Source: Bradyrhizobium arachidis
GTDB lineage: Bacteria > Pseudomonadota > Alphaproteobacteria > Rhizobiales > Xanthobacteraceae
NCBI RefSeq assembly: GCF_024758505.1
Contig: NZ_CP077970.1
Coordinates: 7,316,001-7,380,000, forward strand
Reading direction: 5' to 3'
DNA length: 64,000 nucleotides
Numbering within the stretch: position 1 is the stretch's first letter; each line of letters begins with the position of its first letter. The position numbers were made by a program, and so were the translations under genes. The notes below the pieces were generated by a model. That model was not told where the DNA came from and searched no databases. It worked only from the letters and a program-made list of their open reading frames with translations. Positions 40,288-48,388 of the stretch are shown here, piece by piece.

Positions 40288-41258
40288 CGGGCGGCCTTTT
40301 CCCTGAATGCGGCGAGTGTGCCCGACCGCAGCGCGGCGCTCGGCAGCCGATGTCCGACGATCAGCTCGGCAAGACGCCCGGCTTCGATCAGCGCCTCGAT
40401 GTTCAGCCCGGTCGAGATTCCCATCTCCTCGCACAGCAGCGCCAATTCTTCGGTGGCGATGTTGCCGGGCGCCCCGGGCTGGCCGGCAAAAGGACAGCCG
40501 CCGAGCCCGGCCACGGCGGCATCGAACGCGGTCACGCCCAACCGCAACCCCTCATAGGCGCAGGCGATGCCCTGACCGCGGGTATCATGGAGATGGAGAC
40601 CGATCCGCAAATCGTCCCAGCGATCGCGAACGGCGCCGACGGCGGCCGCAACGCGCATCGGTGTCGCCCAGCCCATCGAGTCTGCGAGCGCGACATCGCG
40701 CACCTCGATGCCGGCCTCGCGTGCGATGGCGAGCCCGTCCGCGACCGTCTCGACGACTTTTGCCGGCGACACATCGCCGGCAAAATTGCAGCCAAACGCG
40801 GCCATGACGATAATCTTTGCAATCGGCACATCAGCCTGCCGATGCACGCGGACATATTTCTGCATCGCCTCGATCTGCCCGGCGCGATCGCGGTTGAGGT
40901 TCCGGATGGCGAAGGGTTCGGAGGCGCTCAGCGAAATGAAGCCGGCAAGCGTGAGCTTTCCCTTGAAGGCCAGCGCGCGCTGCAAGCCGCCTTCGTTGAA
41001 CCACAGCGCGGTGTATTCGACGCCCTCACGCGGGGTGAACCCCGCCATCACCGCCTCGGCATCGGCCCAGCCCGGAACGTGCTTGGGATTGACGAAGGAG
41101 CCAACCTGGATCCGCGAAAGCCCGCAGGCTGACAGCGCGTCGATCAGTGCGATCTTGTCGGCGGTCGCGATCGGACCCGGCTCGATCTGAAAGCCTTCGC
41201 GGGGCCCTTCCTCACTGATGACGACGCTGTCCGGCAGGTCCCCGTACGCCAAGCCCAT
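40284..41258 (-). CDS. HMG-CoA lyase-like protein
   Basis: A 324-residue TIM-barrel lyase of the hydroxymethylglutaryl-CoA lyase (HMGL) family, which cleaves 3-hydroxy-3-methylglutaryl-CoA-like esters to acetyl-CoA and a keto acid. Motifs: EEGPREGFQIE (the usual E-x-x-R-D-G is R-E-G here), LHLHDTRGQG (metal-binding H-x-H) and AGLGGCPFAGQPGAPGNIAT with the catalytic Cys in G-G-C-P. The chosen ATG at 41256-41258 has GGGAGG upstream. It is the first gene of the minus-strand cluster, facing the divergent LysR gene. Substrate is open: 3-hydroxy-3-methylglutaryl-CoA or citramalyl-CoA. Confidence 0.88.
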   Translation of the reverse strand: MGLAYGDLPDSVVISEEGPREGFQIEPGPIATADKIALIDALSACGLSRIQVGSFVNPKHVPGWADAEAVMAGFTPREGVEYTALWFNEGGLQRALAFKGKLTLAGFISLSASEPFAIRNLNRDRAGQIEAMQKYVRVHRQADVPIAKIIVMAAFGCNFAGDVSPAKVVETVADGLAIAREAGIEVRDVALADSMGWATPMRVAAAVGAVRDRWDDLRIGLHLHDTRGQGIACAYEGLRLGVTAFDAAVAGLGGCPFAGQPGAPGNIATEELALLCEEMGISTGLNIEALIEAGRLAELIVGHRLPSAALRSGTLAAFREKAAR

Positions 41259-41374
41259 GCCGCCATCCTCCCGGGATTGTCCTTGTTTCCGGCGGGAGCT
41301 TGCCGGGCGGCCAGCCATCTGACAAATATAATATGAAGATCATCTCGTTCTGATAATTAGATGGAACGCGCGCC
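41259..41374. promoter_or_regulatory. Divergent control region of the HMGL cluster and lysR
   Basis: Only 116 bases separate the two starts. An imperfectly spaced dyad ATCA (41339-41342) and TGAT (41351-41354) with an AT-rich flank (ATATAATAT) is the best candidate site for the LysR protein. The distance does not give an exact T-N11-A motif, so this is weak. Confidence 0.35.
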
Positions 41375-42316
41375 ATGGCCCTCGGATTGCGCCAGATCAG
41401 ATATTTCATCGCGATCGCCGACGCCGGGGTGCTGTCGCGGGCCGCGGAGGCACTCAACATCGCCCAGTCGGCGCTGAGCCATCACGTGGCCGCGCTGGAG
41501 GCCGATCTCGGCGTAAAACTGCTGGAACGACGGCCGCGCGGTGTCGCGCTGACCGCGGCCGGACGCCGACTCTACGAGCACGCCAGCGCCGTGCTCACGA
41601 TTCTCGGCAAGGCGGAGGAGGACGTCCGGACCTATAACGAGGCTGCGACGGGGCCGGTCAGCCTCGGCCTCAGCCACACCGCGATCTCCATGGTCGCACT
41701 CGATGTCATGAAGGCGGTGCGAAAGAATTCTCCCGGTGTGCACCTCACAGTCGTCGAAGCGTTGTCGCCGGCGCTGATCGAGCGCGTCCTCTCAGGGACG
41801 GTCGATCTTGCGCTGACGTATAATCCGCCCAAGGACACCCGACTGGACATCGAGTTGCTGCACGAGGAAGATCTTTATCTCGTCGGAACCCCCGGCCTGA
41901 TAGGTCGATCGTCAGGTCCGATTGCCTTCTCCGCGATTCCGCAAAGGAGCGTGATCGGACTGACGCCGATGCCGGCATCGCGCGCCATCATCCAGGCCCA
42001 GGTTCTGCGCAACCAGATCACCCCCAGCGAGACGCTTGAAGTCGATTCATTGTCGGCGCTGCGAATGGCGCTCGAAGCCGGGCTCGGCTGCGCGATCCTT
42101 TCCCGTGCGACCGTCCTCGCGGACCTTGCGGCGGAGAAATACCACGCGCGGCGGATTGTCGACCCGCCGCTGTCGCGTTCGCTCGCGCTCGTCGCGCTTG
42201 CGGACCGGCCGCCGACAAAGGCCTTCCTCGAAGTCCGCAAGGCCGTCACCGAGGTCGTCCGCGCGGCCGTCAGCGAACGGCGATGGCCGGCGAAGCAAAG
42301 CGGAAGGCGGCGATAG
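41375..42316 (+). CDS. LysR family transcriptional regulator
   Basis: A 313-residue LysR-type regulator. The helix-turn-helix is at about residues 1-60 (LRQIRYFIAIADAGVLSRAA, LNIAQSALSHHVAALEADLG) followed by a type 2 periplasmic-binding-like effector domain (about 90-295). It is transcribed away from the HMGL/CoA transferase/LeuCD cluster across 116 bases, the usual placement for a regulator that activates an adjacent catabolic operon on binding a pathway intermediate. The effector is unknown, and no second target gene lies next to it. Confidence 0.93.
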   Translation: MALGLRQIRYFIAIADAGVLSRAAEALNIAQSALSHHVAALEADLGVKLLERRPRGVALTAAGRRLYEHASAVLTILGKAEEDVRTYNEAATGPVSLGLSHTAISMVALDVMKAVRKNSPGVHLTVVEALSPALIERVLSGTVDLALTYNPPKDTRLDIELLHEEDLYLVGTPGLIGRSSGPIAFSAIPQRSVIGLTPMPASRAIIQAQVLRNQITPSETLEVDSLSALRMALEAGLGCAILSRATVLADLAAEKYHARRIVDPPLSRSLALVALADRPPTKAFLEVRKAVTEVVRAAVSERRWPAKQSGRRR

Positions 42317-42412
42317 CCGACCATTGACGAGATTCAGCCTCTTTATCGCCTCCGTCCGCCGGTTTACGGTGGGATTCGCAAAGCCTTTCCCTGCCCTCAA
42401 TCCGGTGAGCTG

Positions 42413-43744
42413 ATGTCCAGGACAAGTTTGATGTCCCGATGCGCGATCGCGGCATGCGCGACCATCTTCGCTGTTGTCTCCGCAGCATCGGCCCAGCCAC
42501 TGCTTCCGCCTCCGGGCAGGCCGGCCGCCCCCGCAGCTCCGAAGGCTGCAACAGCACCCTCGCCGCGCGCGGCATCGTGTCATAACGGCGCGAGCTTTGA
42601 CCGCTTCCTGGCCGAGCTGAAGCAACAGGCGGTCGCCGAGGGTGTCTCGCAGCGCACGATCGCGGAGGCCGCGCCCTACCTCGTCTACGACCAGGGCATC
42701 GTCAACCGCGACCGCGGCCAGCGCGTGTTCGGCCAGCTCTTCACCGAATTCGCCGGCCGCATGGCCGCAGTCTACCGGATGCAGAACGGCCAGCAGCACA
42801 TCAAGCAATATGCGGCGGCGTTCGCGCGCGCCGAGAAGGAGTACGGCGTGCCGCCGGCGGTGATCGCCGCGTTCTGGGGACTGGAGAGCGACTTTGGCGC
42901 CAACATGGGCAATCTGCCGACGCTGAAATCGCTGGTGTCGCTCGCCTATGATTGCCGCCGCTCCGAGATGTTCGCCAAGGAGACCATTGCCGCGCTGAAG
43001 ATCATCGACCGCGGCGACCTGCATCCTGGCGAGATGATCGGCTCCTGGGCGGGCGAGCTCGGGCAGACGCAATTCCTGCCCGTGCACTACGTCAACTACG
43101 CCGTCGACTATGACGGCGACGGCCGGCGCGATCTGTTGCGCTCGGGGCCCGACGTGATCGGTTCGACCGCGAACTACATCGCCAACGGCCTGAAGTGGCG
43201 GCGCGGCGAGCCGTGGCTGGAGGAGATCAAGGTGCCGCAAAACCTGCCGTGGGAGCAGACCGATCTGTCGACCCAGCAGCCGCGCTCCAAATGGGCGCAA
43301 CTCGGCGTGACCTATCCCGACGGAAAGCCGTTGCCGAACGACAATCTCGCGGCCTCGGTGCTGCTGCCGATGGGACGGAGCGGTCCGGCCTTCATGGCCT
43401 ATCCGAATTTCGCCGCCTACACCGAGTGGAATAACTCGCTGATCTATTCGACGACGGCGGGCTACCTCGCCTCGCGCATCGCCGGTGCTGCACCGATGCG
43501 CAAGCCGGCACAGCCGGTCGCGCAACTGCCGTTCAACGAGCTCAAGGAGTTGCAGCAACTGCTGGTGCGCGCCGGCTACAATGTCGGCAAGGTCGACGGC
43601 GTGCTGGGCCAGCAGAGCCGCATCGCTGTCAAGGCGATGCAGGTCAAGTACGGACTGCCGGCGGACTCCTGGCCGACCGCCGAGCTGCTCGCGCGTATGC
43701 GCGGCGGCACCGCGCAGGCGCAGCCCCAGGCGACGGTGCGGTAG
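42413..43744 (+). CDS. Lytic murein transglycosylase (MltB-type) with peptidoglycan-binding domain
   Basis: A 443-residue periplasmic enzyme that cuts the glycan strands of peptidoglycan to form 1,6-anhydro ends. A signal peptide is at 1-27 (ending ASAQ), then a proline- and alanine-rich linker, a SLT-2/MltB domain (about 60-345) with the catalytic glutamate Glu158 in AAFWGLESDFGAN, and a C-terminal peptidoglycan-binding domain (about 360-425, LKELQQLLVRAGYNVGKVDG). No lipobox is seen, so it is soluble rather than a lipoprotein. It follows the LysR gene by 96 bases and is probably independent of it. A REP-like element follows. Confidence 0.92.
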   Translation: MSRTSLMSRCAIAACATIFAVVSAASAQPLLPPPGRPAAPAAPKAATAPSPRAASCHNGASFDRFLAELKQQAVAEGVSQRTIAEAAPYLVYDQGIVNRDRGQRVFGQLFTEFAGRMAAVYRMQNGQQHIKQYAAAFARAEKEYGVPPAVIAAFWGLESDFGANMGNLPTLKSLVSLAYDCRRSEMFAKETIAALKIIDRGDLHPGEMIGSWAGELGQTQFLPVHYVNYAVDYDGDGRRDLLRSGPDVIGSTANYIANGLKWRRGEPWLEEIKVPQNLPWEQTDLSTQQPRSKWAQLGVTYPDGKPLPNDNLAASVLLPMGRSGPAFMAYPNFAAYTEWNNSLIYSTTAGYLASRIAGAAPMRKPAQPVAQLPFNELKELQQLLVRAGYNVGKVDGVLGQQSRIAVKAMQVKYGLPADSWPTAELLARMRGGTAQAQPQATVR

Positions 43745-43758
43745 ACCGCCCCTCGCTG

Positions 43759-43856
43759 TCATGCCCCGCGAAGGCGGGGCATCCAGTATTCCAGAGGCGC
43801 CGAGATTCACAACGACTGCCGCGGCGTACTGGATCGCCCGGTCAAGCCGGGCGATG
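43759..43856. repeat. REP-like element with two strong hairpins
   Basis: ATGCCCCGC (43761-43769) pairs with GCGGGGCAT (43774-43782); ATCGCCCGG (43833-43841) pairs with CCGGGCGAT (43847-43855). In addition the flanks GTCAT and ATGAC oppose each other, and CCAGTA (43783-43788) faces TACTGG, so the whole could fold into a cruciform. It is one of the commonest intergenic repeats in Bradyrhizobium-type genomes as I recall. Confidence 0.7.
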
Positions 43857-44014
43857 ACGGCTGGAGAGAGCGGCGCGAGTGATATCGTCGTGGATCGATA
43901 TGGTAGAATTTTTGTCCGGCGCCGCCGGTTCATGCAGTTGCATTTTTCCATGCGGATCCCATGTCAGGGGCCCAGGATTTCTCCTGACATTCCGCAACAC
44001 GAAAAGAGCATCAC

Positions 44015-44518
44015 ATGTCCTTCTACGACGCCGTCGTCCCCGGCTATTTGCAAATGCTGAACAGCCTCTCCGGCCTGCTGACCAAGGCGGAAGCACATTG
44101 CGCGGCCAAGAAGATCGAGCCTGGCGTGCTCTTGGGATCTCGCCTCTTCCCGGACATGCTGCCGCTGTCCAAGCAGATCCAGCTCGTTAGCGATTTTGCC
44201 GCCAAGGGCTGCGCGCGGCTGACGCATAGCGAGGTGCCGTCGATGCCCGACACCGAAACGAATTTTGCGGAATTGAAGCAGCGGCTGGCCAAGACGATCG
44301 ACTATGTCAAAACCTACAAGCCCGAACAGTTCGAGGGCGCCGACACCAAGGACGTCACCTTCCCGGCCGGCCCCGACCGCTCCATCACGGTGAAGGGGCA
44401 GCAATTCCTCTCCTCGTTCTCGCTGCCGAACTTCTATTTCCACGCCGCGACCGCCCACGGCATTTTGCGTCACAATGGCGTCGAGATCGGCAAGCGCGAT
44501 TTCCTCGGCGTGAGCTAG
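44015..44518 (+). CDS. DUF1993 protein
   Basis: A 167-residue soluble protein of the DUF1993 family: MSFYDAVVPGYLQMLNSLSG at the start, LLGSRLFPDMLPLSKQIQLV, and FYFHAATAHGILRHNGVEIG near the end. It folds as a DinB-like four-helix bundle, and several His, Asp and Glu residues might bind a metal as in DinB proteins. Function is unknown. It stands alone between the REP-like element and the oxidoreductase gene. The start is clear; the ATG has only weak purines upstream (GAAAAGAGCATC). Confidence 0.88.
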   Translation: MSFYDAVVPGYLQMLNSLSGLLTKAEAHCAAKKIEPGVLLGSRLFPDMLPLSKQIQLVSDFAAKGCARLTHSEVPSMPDTETNFAELKQRLAKTIDYVKTYKPEQFEGADTKDVTFPAGPDRSITVKGQQFLSSFSLPNFYFHAATAHGILRHNGVEIGKRDFLGVS

Positions 44519-44708
44519 GACGCCTTCGTTTCCCGCAGGCGCCGCGGCACAGATTGAATCTGCTGTCGCGGCGCCGATTGCACTTGAATTATGCTCCGCG
44601 GGCTTCGCGCGCAGCTCGCCTGCACTTTCGGAATGGCTCGTCCCTTGCGCCGGTCACCGCGATGCACAAATCTTCCCTCACCTTCCACTGCTTGAAAGCA
44701 TTTTTCCG

Positions 44709-45812
44709 ATGAGCCGACCGACCAAACTGTTTGAGCCCTATAAGCTCGGCCCGATCACGCTTGCCAACCGCGCGGTGATGGCGCCGCTGACGCGCAACCG
44801 CGCGGTGCCGGGCAGCTTCGTGCCGGGGCCGCTGGCCGCCGAGTATTACGGACAGCGCGCCTCCGCCGGCCTGCTCGTCACCGAGGCCAGCCAGGTCTCG
44901 CAACAGGGCCAGGGCTATCAGGACACGCCCGGCATCTATTCCAGGGATCAGGTCGCAGGCTGGCGCAAGGTCACCGATCGCGTGCATGAGCGCGGTGGCA
45001 AGATCTTCATCCAGCTCTGGCATGTCGGCCGCATCTCGCACACTGCGCTGCAAGCCGGCGGCGCGGCACCCGTCGCGCCCTCCGCAATCCGCGCCAAGGG
45101 CAAGACCTTCGTCAACGGCACCTTTGCCGACGTCTCCGAGCCGCGCGCGCTCGAACTCTCCGAAATCCCTGGGATCATCGACGACTTCAAGCGCGCGACG
45201 AAGAATGCACTGGAGGCCGGTTTTGACGGCGTCGAGATCCACGGCGCCAACGGCTATCTGCTCGATCAGTTCGCCAAGGATGGCGCCAACAAGCGCACCG
45301 ATGCGTATGGCGTCTCAATCGAGAACCGCGCAAAGCTGATGCTCGAGGTCTCGAAGGCGGTCGCGGCTGAGGCCGGCGCCGATCGCACCGGCATCCGCAT
45401 CTCGCCGGTGACGCCTGCCAACGACATCTCGGACTCCAGCCCGCAAGCCCTGTTCGACCACATCGTCGACGGCCTCAGCGCGCTCAAGCTGGTCTATCTG
45501 CATGTGGTGGAAGGCGCGACCGGCGGCCCGCGCGATTTCGCGCCGTTCGACTATGCGTCCTTGCGCAAGCGCTTCGCCGGCGCCTACATGGCCAACAACG
45601 CCTATGATTTCGAGCTCGCCAGCAAGGTGCTTGCAGCGAACGAGGCCGACCTGATCGCGTTCGGAAAGCCCTTCATCTCCAACCCCGACCTGGTCGAGCG
45701 GCTGAAGAAGGGCGCGGCGTTGAACGAATGGGACAAGAACACGTTCTACGGCGGCGGCGCCAAGGGCTATACGGACTATCCGACACTGGAGGCGGCGGAG
45801 GCGGCGGAGTAG
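44709..45812 (+). CDS. Old Yellow Enzyme family alkene reductase (NemA-like)
   Basis: A 367-residue FMN-dependent alkene reductase, using NAD(P)H to reduce activated C=C bonds of enones, maleimides or nitro compounds. The fold is a TIM barrel, with LFEPYKLGPITLANRAVMAP at the start, QLWHVGR, the substrate-binding pair in HGANGYLLDQF (His and Asn as in OYE1), and GKPFISNPDLVERL near the end. No signal peptide. It is flanked by an unusually long palindromic repeat on its right. It is likely a detoxification enzyme, transcribed alone. Confidence 0.92.
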   Translation: MSRPTKLFEPYKLGPITLANRAVMAPLTRNRAVPGSFVPGPLAAEYYGQRASAGLLVTEASQVSQQGQGYQDTPGIYSRDQVAGWRKVTDRVHERGGKIFIQLWHVGRISHTALQAGGAAPVAPSAIRAKGKTFVNGTFADVSEPRALELSEIPGIIDDFKRATKNALEAGFDGVEIHGANGYLLDQFAKDGANKRTDAYGVSIENRAKLMLEVSKAVAAEAGADRTGIRISPVTPANDISDSSPQALFDHIVDGLSALKLVYLHVVEGATGGPRDFAPFDYASLRKRFAGAYMANNAYDFELASKVLAANEADLIAFGKPFISNPDLVERLKKGAALNEWDKNTFYGGGAKGYTDYPTLEAAEAAE

Positions 45813-45818
45813 CCACAA

Positions 45819-45961
45819 CGTCGTCCTGGCGAAAGCCAGGACCCATTACCCCAAGAGGAAATTGTGGCAGCCAACTGCGGCCACAGCGCAGAGTCCTAAC
45901 ACAGGCCGGTGGTAATGGGTCCTGGATCAGCGCTCGCGTTGCTCGCTTGTCCAGGACGACG
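45819..45961. repeat. 143-base nested inverted repeat (cruciform-like)
   Basis: Outer arms CGTCGTCCTGG (45819-45829) and CCAGGACGACG (45951-45961) are perfect over 11 bp. Inner arms CCAGGACCCATTACC (45836-45850) and GGTAATGGGTCCTGG (45911-45925) are perfect over 15 bp. CCTGG/CCAGG hairpins lie in the left arm itself. It sits between convergent genes directly before a terminator. It is a recurrent element in this type of genome as I recall, and no ORF is inside it. Confidence 0.8.
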
Positions 45962-45973
45962 CAGTGAAAGGAA

Positions 45974-45999
45974 AAAGGCCGGGATCGTTCCCGGCCTTT
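45974..45999. terminator. Rho-independent bidirectional terminator
   Basis: AAAGGCCGGGA (45974-45984), loop TCGT, TCCCGGCCTTT (45989-45999): perfect 11-bp stem with A-run before and T-run after, so it works on both strands. It serves the alkene reductase gene from the left and the Rieske gene from the right. A near-identical stem is at 49343-49368. Confidence 0.9.
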
Positions 46000-46017
46000 G
46001 TCTTATCCATCACCACT

Positions 46018-47061
46018 TCACGCAGACGCGCGGGCTTCTGCCTCGCTGGCGACCATCCGTTCCACGATCCGACGCATGCGCTGCGGGGCAGCGTCGATGG
46101 CGAGGCGGATGGTTTTGGCGTTGGGCCGCGCCCGCGCCACCTGTTCGATGCGTTCCAAAATCTCCTTGTCCTCGTTGAAGGCGATCCGAAAATCGGCATG
46201 CAGTCGCTGAACGACGTCGGCATCGTCAAGCGCAAAATTGCGGACATGCAGCCAATGGTCGATGCAGATGTTGTCGTCGACGGGGGTGATGAAATGGCAG
46301 GCGAAGATGCGTAAGCCCGCACCGCGATCGGCGGGATCGGCAATGATGCCGGCATCGGCGCTGCCGAAATCGATCACCGCGATGCACGGCGCGATATAGT
46401 CGTAGTAATGCCAGCGGTCGACGTGCCCCTGGAAATTGCCGTATTTGGCGAACAGCGGAATCGGCGGCGCGCTCTTGATCCATCGCCACACCAGAACCCC
46501 GCGCTCGCCAAAGCTGTGCTCGACCGGAATCTCCTCGCTCGCCGAATTGCCAAGCGTCGACAGGTGCACAAAGCTCACATGCGCGGGGTCGCAAAGGTTG
46601 TCGGCGAGATTGAGATAGTTGGTCTCGATCCGCAGCGCGTCGCCTTCTGCCGCGTGCCAGCCGGGTTCGCCATGCTGCGGCAGGTCGTAGATCAGCGACG
46701 GGTCGGCGAGCGCGGCCTCGCCGGGCCAGATCCAGACCAACCCCATCTTTTCGTGAAGCGGATAGGACGGCACGCGCGCGTTCGGCGGAATCACTGGCTG
46801 GCCGGGGATGCGGACGCAACGCCCCTCCGGACCGAACGTCATGCCGTGATATCCGCATTCGATCGCGTCACCCCTGAGCTTTCCCATCGACAGCGGCGCC
46901 AGACGATGGGGGCAGGCGTCGTCGAGCGCAATCGCGCGGCCCGCCTCGCTGCGGTAGACAACGAGATCCATGCCAAGGATGCGGTGCCGGGACAGCGTCC
47001 GCGTCACGTTGCGTGACCAAGTGAGCGGGTACCAGGTGTTGCGAGGGGCGAGCAGGTTCAT
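46018..47061 (-). CDS. Rieske non-heme iron oxygenase, VanA-like
   Basis: A 347-residue oxygenase component of an aromatic-ring or O-demethylating dioxygenase. The Rieske [2Fe-2S] motif is C-x-H-x16-C-x2-H: Cys50, His52, Cys69, His72. The mononuclear iron motif D-x3-D-x2-H-x4-H is complete: Asp154, Asp158, His161, His166. The size and start (NTWYPLTWSRNV) resemble the oxygenase subunit of vanillate O-demethylase (VanA) type enzymes. No reductase or ferredoxin gene is nearby, so electrons come from elsewhere. The gene lies 83 bases after the ABC binding protein gene and ends at the terminator at 45974-45999. Substrate unknown. Confidence 0.9.
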   Translation of the reverse strand: MNLLAPRNTWYPLTWSRNVTRTLSRHRILGMDLVVYRSEAGRAIALDDACPHRLAPLSMGKLRGDAIECGYHGMTFGPEGRCVRIPGQPVIPPNARVPSYPLHEKMGLVWIWPGEAALADPSLIYDLPQHGEPGWHAAEGDALRIETNYLNLADNLCDPAHVSFVHLSTLGNSASEEIPVEHSFGERGVLVWRWIKSAPPIPLFAKYGNFQGHVDRWHYYDYIAPCIAVIDFGSADAGIIADPADRGAGLRIFACHFITPVDDNICIDHWLHVRNFALDDADVVQRLHADFRIAFNEDKEILERIEQVARARPNAKTIRLAIDAAPQRMRRIVERMVASEAEARASA

Positions 47062-47097
47062 GATGCGACCTTTGCAGGAGCCGGGATTCTTGTTTTG

Positions 47098-47147
47098 ACG
47101 CGTTTTCTTGACGCGAACCGGGGTCCACTTCGCTGGAAAACGCTCTA
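47098..47147. repeat. Palindromic repeat that contains the binding-protein stop codon
   Basis: GCGTTTTC (47100-47107) pairs with GAAAACGC (47136-47143), with a 28-base middle. It is a third family of dispersed repeat. On the minus strand the element begins TAGAGCGTTTTCC, and that TAG is the stop codon of the upstream gene (47145-47147). It lies inside the 83-base gap before the Rieske gene. Confidence 0.65.
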
Positions 47148-48359
47148 GTTCTTCAGTTTCGCCAGCACTTCCGTGTCGGCGGGCTGGAAGTCGGCGCCGT
47201 CGACATAGCGCCAGTCGGTCATCACACCCTCGCCGTCCCTCACCGCGAGAGTTCCGATATAGACTCCCATGGTGGACTGATGGTCGATCGCCCGGAACGC
47301 AACATTACCGACCGGGGTATCGATCTTGAGATGCTCCATGGCCTTGATCAGATCGTCCGCACGGGTCGAACCGGCCGTCTCGATCGCCTTCGCAAGCACC
47401 AACGTGTTGATGTAGCCGATCAGCGCGCCGATGTTCGGCGGCTCCTTGAAGCGGTCGACATAGGCCTTGAAGAACGCGTCGTGCGCCGGCGTTTTGATCT
47501 CGCTCCGGGGATAGCCGGTCACGAGCCATCCGGCCGGCGCCTCATCCTTCAGCGGTGCCAGATACTCGGGCTCGCCGGTGAGCAGGCTGACGACCGAACG
47601 GTTGGCAAAGGCCTTGCGCGTCGTTCCCTCGCGCACGAGCTTGGCGAGATCGGGGCCGAACGTCGCGTTGAAGACCGCTTCCGGATTGTCCGCCGTCATC
47701 GCCTGCACGACGGCGCCGGCATCGATTTTGCCGAGCGGCGGCCATTGCTCCGACACGAACTCGACATCGGGCCGCAGCCGCTTCAATTCGCGCTTGAAGC
47801 TTGCGACCGCGGCCTGGCCGAACTCGTAGTTCGGCGCGATCGTCGCCCAGCGCCGCGCCGGGAATTTGGCGGCTTCCTTGGCCAGGATCGAGGCCTGCGT
47901 ATAGGTGCTCGGCCGCAGCCTGAACGTATAGCGATTGCCCTTTTCCCAGATCAGCGCGTCCGTGAGCGGCTGCGATGCCAGAAAAAAGGTCTGCTTCTGC
48001 TTGGCGAAATCGGCGACCGCGAGGCCGATATGGGACAGGATCGTTCCGGTGAGGAGATCGACCTGCTCGGCCTCGACGAGCTGCCCGGCCTGAGTGATGG
48101 CGACATCGGGCTTGCCGGCATCGTCGCGCGCGATGATCTGAAGTTTGCGCCCGAGCACGCCGCCCTTGCCGTTGATTTCGTCCCGTGCCAGCTCCCAACC
48201 CTGGCGATAGCCGCGCGTGCCGATCGGGAGCGCCGAATAGCTCGAGATCTCGCCGATCTTGATCGGCGGCGGTTCGGCCGCCAGGGCGGCCTCGATGCCC
48301 AGCCCGACCAGCGCCAGCAGACTAAGTACGATCAGTTTCACTGCATCTGACAGCCGCAT
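47145..48359 (-). CDS. ABC transporter periplasmic binding protein, LivK-type (orphan)
   Basis: A 404-residue type 1 periplasmic binding protein of the branched-chain amino acid/amide (HAAT) family. A signal peptide is at about 1-32 (LIVLSLLALVGLGIEAALAA). The mature part starts PPIKIGEISSYSALPIGTRG and runs through GGVLGRKLQIIARDDAGKPD, the typical ligand-binding core. No permease or ATPase gene is nearby. Because a Rieske oxygenase gene follows, the ligand could be an aromatic acid; some HAAT family members bind aromatic compounds. GGAGGG precedes the ATG at 48357-48359. A TetR gene is divergent, with a palindromic site between them. Confidence 0.9.
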   Translation of the reverse strand: MRLSDAVKLIVLSLLALVGLGIEAALAAEPPPIKIGEISSYSALPIGTRGYRQGWELARDEINGKGGVLGRKLQIIARDDAGKPDVAITQAGQLVEAEQVDLLTGTILSHIGLAVADFAKQKQTFFLASQPLTDALIWEKGNRYTFRLRPSTYTQASILAKEAAKFPARRWATIAPNYEFGQAAVASFKRELKRLRPDVEFVSEQWPPLGKIDAGAVVQAMTADNPEAVFNATFGPDLAKLVREGTTRKAFANRSVVSLLTGEPEYLAPLKDEAPAGWLVTGYPRSEIKTPAHDAFFKAYVDRFKEPPNIGALIGYINTLVLAKAIETAGSTRADDLIKAMEHLKIDTPVGNVAFRAIDHQSTMGVYIGTLAVRDGEGVMTDWRYVDGADFQPADTEVLAKLKN

Positions 48360-48388
48360 GCCACCCTCCGTGACGGGACCAGTCAATG

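Noticed and set aside
41339..41354. LysR T-N11-A motif before the HMGL cluster
   Set aside because: The ATCA and TGAT halves give T-N12-A, one base off; kept only as a weak operator candidate.
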